This document shows, in pieces, positions 57,143-64,000 of a stretch of DNA of 64,000 nucleotides; the first letter of the stretch is position 1, and the number at the start of each line of letters is the position of its first letter. The notes beneath the pieces are model-generated. The model saw only the letters and a list, made by a program, of their open reading frames with translations, was not told the origin of the DNA and did not search any database. This DNA is from Panicum virgatum (taxonomy: Eukaryota > Streptophyta > Magnoliopsida > Poales > Poaceae): positions 16,114,782 through 16,178,781 of the forward strand of contig NC_053139.1 in assembly GCF_016808335.1 (NCBI RefSeq), in the 5' to 3' direction. The translations under genes were made by a program, and so were the position numbers.

Positions 57143-59535
57143 GCTAAAACAGTCGTATTTATATGGGATGCAAGAAACAGTATTACCACAAACATGCTTC
57201 ACGATAAAGTTGTAGTCTAACAAATAGCAAACATACATTCACATGGGCAAGCGTTTATAGAGTAGTTATATAACATTTCATACTTCACAAAACAACATGA
57301 TTAACATCACAAGGCAATTTGATTATACTTACAAAGTAAGTTTCATTTAGTTTATAAAGCATGTAAATCATGGTTGGCAAAGAATTGAGTAACTCAGTAC
57401 ACAAACAGCATATTAATTCAGAAAAATTACTTCAAACAGGAAGTATAAAGAGTAATCTATCCTGAAAAATTCATTCCAAAACATGCAGCCATTTATTTAT
57501 AATAAAACAATTGTTAAGACAACACCTAGAACAAGATTAAATTCTTCAGAACAAACTACAAAACTTATGAAGGTCAAAATTTTACAGAACCGGCTTCATA
57601 TGATTATGAACCTCTCATATATTTTTCAGAATTTATCTAGGCACAAAACTGAAGTAATAAATTAGACAAAAATAAACCATATATGGTAAATCTAATTAAT
57701 ACAGAAAGTTATATAGAGTTTCTGGATCCTAAATTTTACATACATGAATATACGATCAACATAGTGTTCTACAAAAATTCTTAGAATTTTCTAAGCAAGG
57801 AAAATATTTATCGGAATTAAAACCTACTCAACAATCATTAAATCAAAAAAATAGTTAAACAGAACGAAAATTTCCCAAACTTGGGCAACAGCAAGTTTTT
57901 AGTAACATGTGATCATGTAAAAAGTTGTACACACAGAACTTGATTATTTCTACCAGTACAAATAAATTAGCAAAACTAGTAGATTTAAGAATCTTGAAAC
58001 TTTGACCTAGCTAATAATATCAAAAAGGTTTCAATTTTTTACCAGATGCTAAAAACACTGCAAGACACATCCTATCCAAAAACCACATACAGTTACTGAA
58101 TAGAACTCATGGAACAAATAAAGTCTATTTATTGTATTCTTTTTCTTGGATTAAAATACAGACCAAAACTGAAGATGTGCATGTAACAAACTTTGTAGAT
58201 CTTGTAAGAAGGATTCCAAAACATTTGGATTTGCATTTTTCTAATTTTTCTATGAATTTATAAGCATTTTCAAAATTCACAGCAAGAAATAAAGAAAACT
58301 TAAACTAGTTTTATAGAATAGCCCCTAGATCTAGCACAAAAGTCCCTGGATCTTTCTTTTCTTTTCAAATGGGGTCCCTGGCCGTGGTCAGAGAAGGGGG
58401 GCGGGTGTTGACCGGCCAAATCCGGTGAGGTTCGTTGCTGGCGGCGAGGGTGAAGGGGCTGGGGAAGTTCACCAGGTCCTTGCGCACCTGCTGGTGGCTG
58501 GTATTGATGTCGGAGTGAGCTGTAGCGGCGACGCGACGAGAGCAGGCGGGTCGGCAGCGGAGAAGAATGGCGGAGCTCGACGGCGAGGGGTTCTGGTGGA
58601 GGATAGGCGATGAGGAGAGGCCAGTGAGCTGCGTGAGGCTCGAGCGGTGCTAATGGCGGGGTCAGCGCAGGCGGAGCGGCTGCGGAGGTGCGGGGCGACG
58701 GTGAGCTTCAAGCTCGCCGGCGTTCGGGTGGACGGCGGTGGCGTTCTGGGGTTTCTGGGCAGGGAACCGGAGAGAGAGCGATCGGAATAGAATGTAGGGG
58801 TCTTCCTAGGGCTGCTGCACGTGAGAGGAGAGGAGCTGGGGCTCTGCCTTGAGCTGGCCACGGCGGCGGCGAGGTGGCGGCCGTCTGGGGCTCGGGTGTG
58901 CGTGGCAGAGACGGGGAAGCTCCAGCGCGAGGGGAAAAAGGGCGGTGAAGGGCTGGGGCGCGACACTTGGGAGGTCAGCGCAAGCAGGAGGTGGCCTCCA
59001 GCCTCCCACGGTGGCGGCAGCGCCACTCAGCGCCGGCGGTCAGAGAAAACAGAGAGAGAAGCAGGAGGTGGAAGACAACTAGACCTAATTGTAATTTCAA
59101 AAAGTTCAGGGACCCTAATGTAAAACATCTTTAACTTTTAAACTAGGGCTCAAATGAAAAAGTGCCCAACAAGAAAGTTGTTCAACTTTTCAAGATCTAC
59201 AATTTTGATGTTGTGAAAAAATTGATTTGACGAAGGTTAAAGAGTTATTTTGAAAACATAGAAGGGATTTTGAATTTAATGGACTTTTGTCTTTTCCTTT
59301 ACAAATTCAATTTAATTTCAAACTAAAAAGCAAAATTTTCTGCCATGTAATGATTACACTGAATTTTACAAATAAACCCTCCACAAAAACATTATTTGCT
59401 CTCCCTATTCAAATTAACTATAGAAAGGACCTTGCATTAAATCATAATTACACATTTGACCTTATAATTTTGCAATAATGTCATTGATCAAGTAAAATAA
59501 GCACATGATGCATAAAATAAATACAGTCGAGGACA
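57143..59535 (-). repeat. LTR-like sequence E, right part
   Basis: Probable continuation of 42107-43575 after removal of T2. Mostly AT-rich and non-coding, with a GC-rich block at 58380-59070. The minus strand of that block carries a 185-codon low-complexity frame (Pro/Ser/Ala/Arg) which I do not call a gene. It may start at about 59535 (TGTCCTCGACTG on minus), giving an LTR of about 3.9 kb without T2. No target duplication or polypurine tract confirms this. Confidence 0.4.
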
Positions 59536-59885
59536 ATTTATTGGGATATACTTCACCCTAGTCCCTGACGCAACTGAAGTCCGGCCCCTCCAACTACATC
59601 TATCTTTGTAGCACTGGGTTGGGGTTTAAGATGGAAAAGATGTTGAAAATGATTGAAATGGGGTTCGATCCCCAGATAAGCCACGCACAAATGCACAAAG
59701 ATGGAAACATGGAGGACAGAATTTGGGGTCAAGTGTTGTGCTTGAATCCCCCAGTGAAACAGAAGCCCGCGGAAAAAAAATCAAAAGTTGGAATCCCGAT
59801 ACCACGCAAGATGAAGTCCTTGAACGTGATGGTTTCTTGGGATCCCTCGCGTGGAGGCACATCCCCTAAAGCCTTCCGCCAATGA
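59536..59885 (+). other. Unidentified segment with a short protein-like frame
   Basis: A + strand frame at 59619-59885 reads MGFKMEKMLKMIEMGFDPQI, KVGIPIPRKMKSLNVMVSWD, PSRGGTSPKAFRQ, and stops at the base before the CACTA end. It looks more like a decayed protein-coding piece than chance, but I do not recognise it. Confidence 0.3.
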
Positions 59886-59899
59886 CACTACTACAAAAA

Positions 59900-60130
59900 C
59901 ATTGATTTGTCCCTGTTGGGAAACCGCTGTTGTCCCGGTTTCCCAACCGGGAACGCCTGTCCGGGACAAAAGGGGGTGTCCTTTTGTCCCGGGTGTGGCA
60001 ACCGGGACAAAAGAGGACCTTTTGTCCCGGTTGGTAACACCAACCGGGACAAAACGTGCAGCCAGCGCCCATGTGGCTGGCGCACCCTTTTGTCCCGGTT
60101 GGTGTTACCAACCGGGACAAAATATCTCTT
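59900..60130. repeat. CACTA subterminal hairpin repeats
   Basis: Perfect palindromes with 16-bp arms: 60020-60035/60039-60054 (TTTTGTCCCGGTTGGT and complement, loop AAC) and 60088-60103/60107-60122 (same arms, loop GTT). Shorter copies lie at 59935-60010. GCCAGC...GCTGGC sits between the two large hairpins. Such repeats bind CACTA transposase in known systems. Confidence 0.88.
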
Positions 60131-60595
60131 TTTTTTCATGTTTTTCTTTTCTCAATTCTTTTTCTATTTCAATTATACTTTTGCATTTCAATTAAACTTA
60201 TGTATTGGAATTCAGTGTGTATGATCTCCACTAATATATACATATATATATATAGTTACTTATATAATATTTGTCCTAGATAGTTTTCATATATAAATTA
60301 ATTCACTTATATATATATATATATATATGTATACACATATCTATACATGTGAATTCCTTTACATATGAAAATGTCTAGGACCAATATTATATAAATATAT
60401 ATATACACATATATATTATTGGAGTGCTTATATATATAATACATACATACTCCATCATATTTGCATAGGTATATTCGTTCTTAATTACATAGTAGAATTC
60501 GCCTTTTGGAAATTTAATACATACATACATACTCATAAATAAAAATTTAATACATAGACACACATATATATTTACATAGTTATATTCGTTCTTAA
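60131..60595. repeat. AT microsatellite region
   Basis: Runs of TATATA, ACATAC and CATACATA between the subterminal repeats and the stop of the Ulp1-like gene. No gene. Confidence 0.7.
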
Positions 60596-63500
60596 TTACA
60601 TATATACGCGTATATTGTCATATTTACTGTGATTGTCAATATTAGATATTCCATCATAGTAGAATTCGCCTTTTGGATCGAGGACTTGCTCAACAATAAA
60701 TCCGGAGAATTGTTCTTGAATCGCCATAACCTTTTCCTCCGGTATGAGTTTATCGCGCATCTCCCCGACCTATGGAAAAAGGGGATAATTAATTTCGACT
60801 AATTAAAATACGAGTTCAAATATTAACAAGTTTTTTTACTTACTTCCTCCTCCCAATCTGTCCAGCCCTTTGGAGGACCTACCAGACCATGGATGTTCTC
60901 GCATACATAGTATGTGCACAATACAGTGCCTGGTTTCTGCCTCATACACTTTAAGAGAGAAGAAATTATCAGGTATTTACATGAATATATAATAAAACTA
61001 ATGAATCGTGCAACGAATCATCCAAGCGCGTACCGGAAAATCTGTCTTGATCTTCAATTCCTTGTTAAATTTGCCTGAATGATTTTTAGCGAATTCTTTC
61101 CAAACCCTGTGCATGATTAGAACAATTATAGTCAAGTAACAAAGTGATTCAAATTATCGGTCATGGACGGAGTAGTGGTAGAATTACTTTTTCATCATGT
61201 TAAGAAGATTTTCGTATTGTTCTGGAGGTCTCCTCAATGAGTCCATAACCACGAGTAGGCTCTTCTCGGGAATTATGACAATTAGGACAAAGTGTTCACT
61301 GCAAGATTATACGGAGGCAGTTCTTGGTAGTTAAGGTTTAAACAATTCGATTATAGAATAGAAAGAGTTAGACGGAAGGAATCACTCATGCAAAGTTGTA
61401 AGGAAACAATATCATTTGCTTGTTGTGATGAACGCTTATGTACTTGAACAAGTTTTGGAATATGTCATCGGGATTGTCCCGTAGAAGCCTCCAATTACAA
61501 GTAATTGGGTCGATGAAGCCGAGGTGAGAGTATCCCTTTCTTCTGCAAGTATGTATCTCCATTCTACATGATACCGAATAAATCAAGAGATCAGTATGTT
61601 GAGATCATGCAAAACAATACGTAAGGAGAGTAAAATACTTACAGAACCCACAAGCCGACCATAGAGATGTCGAGGGCCTCCTGATGGAATAGTTGGTAAA
61701 TTTCTTCCCAGTTTATCCATATAATGGCCTCCCCCCGTAAGAAATCGTCATCTTTAATCTTTGCGCCCTGCATGAAGATGCAATCGGCCATCGCACGCAT
61801 GTAGTGCTGGTGCAGCTTATACATTTGCGTTGGAAGCACAGACACTACTTCGGGGGGTACAAGAGTTTTGCCGATCTCAAACGTCCATTTGACGACCACA
61901 TCGGCCTTTGGAATATCTTCTCCCCCTGCAATCTGAGCGGCCGTCAGGTTTGATTCTTTCAGAAATGTAACAAAGTCTTGTTCTTGCGTCGTCTGTCCCA
62001 CTACGAGAGGCTCTATTGATTGTTTCTTTTGGGCTCCGAGCTGTGGAACGTCGGACGACGACGACTTTGATTGTCTCTTCTTTTTCTCAGTAGTTTTGAT
62101 AATTGTGCGTTCGTAGTCTGAAGGGGGGTCTCTCGGAATGAATTTTCTCTTATTTGCTTCGCACATTCCCTTAAAAAATTTCAAATCTATCGGATTTATC
62201 ACTTTCTCGGGCTCCGGCTTCGGCTTCGGCTTGAAGTGCTCTTTAACTCTTTCTTGAGTTATCCGATCGCATTCTTCAAGGCTCATGTCCCAGGGTTTAA
62301 TAGGAGCCTCCTTGGTTTTCTTCTTCTTTTCCTTCTTCTTTGGAGGCTCCCTAGCCGGTGCAGCTACCTTCTTTGCCAGCGGCCGTTTCTGCTTCTTTGC
62401 CGGCGGCGGAGGGGGTGACCATGGAGGCGACGGTGACGCTTGAGTGTTCATCGGCGCATGAGATGATGGTGATGGAGAATGTGCCGGTGAACCTTGCCGA
62501 GACAGTGCTGCCCTTGGGGAGTTTTGCGGAGATGCCGGTCTTGGAGAGGCATGCTGAGATGCCGGTCTTGGTGTTTGATCATCCGACTTTAGGACAATGT
62601 AGCGCTTATCCCATAGGATGTAGCCATGAATGGCTTCTGCTAGTGTCCTCTCCCCATCGCCTCCAGGAATATCAAGCTCGAGCGTCTCCCAACCCTGGCA
62701 CACCTGCTCCACGCCAACTCTTGTGTATCTAGGCGGAATTTGCTGCCCGTGGTACACGTCGCCTGGTTCGGTTGGCATGGCGGTACCGTACGCAACAGTG
62801 AACATTAAGTTCTTAACGGCAGTCTGCAGGTCACAAGGTGTCCGGTGGGTGATCTCATCCACTGGAAATCGCTGCGGGGCCGACGCTTCAACTGCGGCCT
62901 GGATCCCCGTGGGCTCGGCAGCGGCGACGTCTGTGGAAGCGCAGCTGCTTTTCCGCTGAGACAGGTGGTCGGCTGCGACACTAGGCTCTGGAGGCAACGT
63001 TTGCGCTTGCTGTTGCTGGCTCATTGCTACGGCCACTTGGCGTTGAACCTCTTCCTCCAGTCTTTGATCGTGTGACATGAGCCGTTCCTCTAGCCTTCGC
63101 AGGTGCTCCCGCTCATCATTCTTTCTTCTTTGCCGGCTTCTATATGAATCAATGTAATCCCTGAACCCATACTTCCACGGAACCACGCCTTTTCCTCTTG
63201 TGCGGCCCGGATGCTCTGGATTCCCAAGGGCGTAAGTCAGCTCGTCCCTCTCTCTATCCGGCTGGAATGTTCCCTCGGCCGCTGCTTGTATGGCCTCCTG
63301 TAGTCTCTGGGCTGCTCGCTGGATGTTTGGCCCATAGATGCAGTCACCAGTCAATGGGTCCAAGCTTCCCCCGTGACCATAAAACCAGGTCCTTGACCTT
63401 TCAGGCCAGTTCATGGTCGCAGGTCGGATGCCTCTGTCAAGCAGATCCTGCTCCATCTTCTCCCATTTGGGTACTGCAAGCTTGTAGCCTCCTTGGCCTA

Positions 63501-64000
63501 GAGTGTGATGGTACACTTTCTTCGAGGCGTTGTCTTTGGCCTTCTGCACCTTCTGAAGCCCAAGCTCTGAAGACTTGTATTCCACAAATGCATCCCAGTG
63601 ACCCCTGAGCTTTTCGAGCTCGCCGGTAAATACGGGTGTGGTCCCGGTCTTGATATATTTCTTCGTCAAAATTTTCTTGAATGATCGCAGTTGTTCGGCC
63701 ATCTTACTCAGGGTCCAGCGCTTGCATATCTCTTCGGATTCAGCTGGAACCGTGAAGTTTTTCTTAAGCTCCCGCCAGCACCATTCTTTTTCTCTTTCGG
63801 GTACCGCATCCCATTCCTCGCTTGGATTGGAAGCTTTCCAGAGCCTAAAGCTGATCGGGATGTGGTCCCTGACAATACATCCGGATTGTCTTATGAATTT
63901 TTTGGCGGCAGCTTCTGGAGCGATCGGTTCGCCATCTGGACCAACTTCCGTTGTAATGAACCGCCCTTCCAGTTTTTTTGTTGGGCCTCGCTTCGTCTTT
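60596..64000 (-). CDS. CACTA-borne Ulp1-like (C48) cysteine protease gene, partial, one damaged splice donor
   Basis: Open from the window edge (RGPTKKLEGRFITTEVGPDG) through a long first exon to 61643, so the N-terminus lies beyond 64000. Segments: LRGHWDAFVEYKSSELGLQK, MNWPERSRTWFYGHGGSLD, a Gln/Arg coiled coil, a Ser/Pro-rich linker and Lys-rich runs (PPKKKEKKKKTKEA). Exons 61563-61390, 61298-61188, about 61108-61034, about 60950-60850 and about 60770-60596 follow. The protease core has His in EHFVLIVIIPEK, Asp in LLVVMDSLRR and Cys in RQKPGTVLCTYYVCENIHG; these fit the His-Asp-Cys of the C48 family. The donor after 61390 reads ATGAGT where GTGAGT is expected. All other introns seen have gt...ag. 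Ulp1-like ORFs are known passengers of CACTA and Mutator-like elements; their substrate is unknown. Confidence 0.82.

Larger units (their letters stand above)
59886..64000 (-). mobile_element. CACTA (En/Spm) element, one end and a Ulp1-like gene; partial
   Basis: The terminus CACTACTACAAAAACATTG is at 59886. Subterminal inverted repeats of the GTCCCGGTTGGT type lie at 59905-60122, and a minus-strand gene of a kind seen in grass CACTA elements follows. The other end and the transposase are beyond 64000. The bases before the end (ATGA) would contain the 3-bp target duplication, which cannot be checked here. Confidence 0.85.

Noticed and set aside
58469..59026. 185-codon minus-strand frame rich in Pro, Ser, Ala, Arg
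   Set aside because: Low complexity in a GC-rich block of an LTR-like region; no domain or splice context.
59655..59690. tRNA T-arm-like GGGGTTCGATCCCC
   Set aside because: No A box, anticodon arm or acceptor stem around it.

Overview
The window is eukaryotic plant DNA, almost certainly from a grass (Poaceae). It is a nested transposable-element block in which I find no convincing single-copy host gene. The grass call rests on a Stowaway MITE with the classic CTCCCTCCGTTCC end, a MuDR-type MULE, an Athila-like Ty3/gypsy element, three Tat-lineage Ty3/gypsy elements with antisense genes, Helitron ends with CTAG and a terminal hairpin, and a CACTA element with GTCCCGGTTGGT subterminal hairpins and a Ulp1-like protease gene. 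I cannot name the species.

Layout. 1-4883: minus-strand plant-mobile-domain (PMD) gene and broken MULE transposase, bounded on the right by a Helitron 5' end at 4883. 4884-5889: two tRNA-like (SINE-like) segments and two CACTA-like ends. 5890-8161 and 16985-18534: one decayed Athila-like pol, split by a 236-bp Stowaway (6721-6956) and by an 8.8-kb Helitron (8162-16984, minus) carrying a degenerate Rep/helicase gene. 18987-19766: an unrecognised ORF with its own TATA box. 20990-25490: a minus-strand Tat-related element (T0) with 3' LTR, antisense gene and gag/protease but no reverse transcriptase or integrase. 25491-42106: a plus-strand non-autonomous LTR element (D) with no pol, inserted in the T0 gag. 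28904-38722: Tat element T1, inserted in a tandem-repeat array of D (TSD CTTTG on both sides). 42107-43575 and 57143-59535: one long LTR-like sequence (E, minus). 43576-57137: Tat element T2, inserted in E (TSD CGTCC on both sides). 59886-64000: one end of a CACTA element whose Ulp1-like gene runs off the window.

Reconstructed nesting is T0 > D > (T1; E > (T2; CACTA)), with the Helitron and the MITE inside the Athila-like element. Almost every long frame is broken. Most breaks in the Tat elements are TAG or TAA where Gln (CAG/CAA) or Trp (TGG) would be expected, the signature of cytosine-methylation decay.

The most interesting signal is the organisation of T0, T1, T2 and D. Each has a sense gag and/or pol unit facing a spliced antisense gene, and in all four the gap between the two 3' ends holds hairpin-forming sequence. 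In T1 the antisense gene (three exons, 201 aa) is fully open while its sense gag-pol is riddled with stops. In T2 the antisense gene encodes a PMD protein, the same superfamily found beside the MULE at the left edge. T0 keeps a protease but lacks RT/INT, and T1 keeps RT/INT but lacks a protease.
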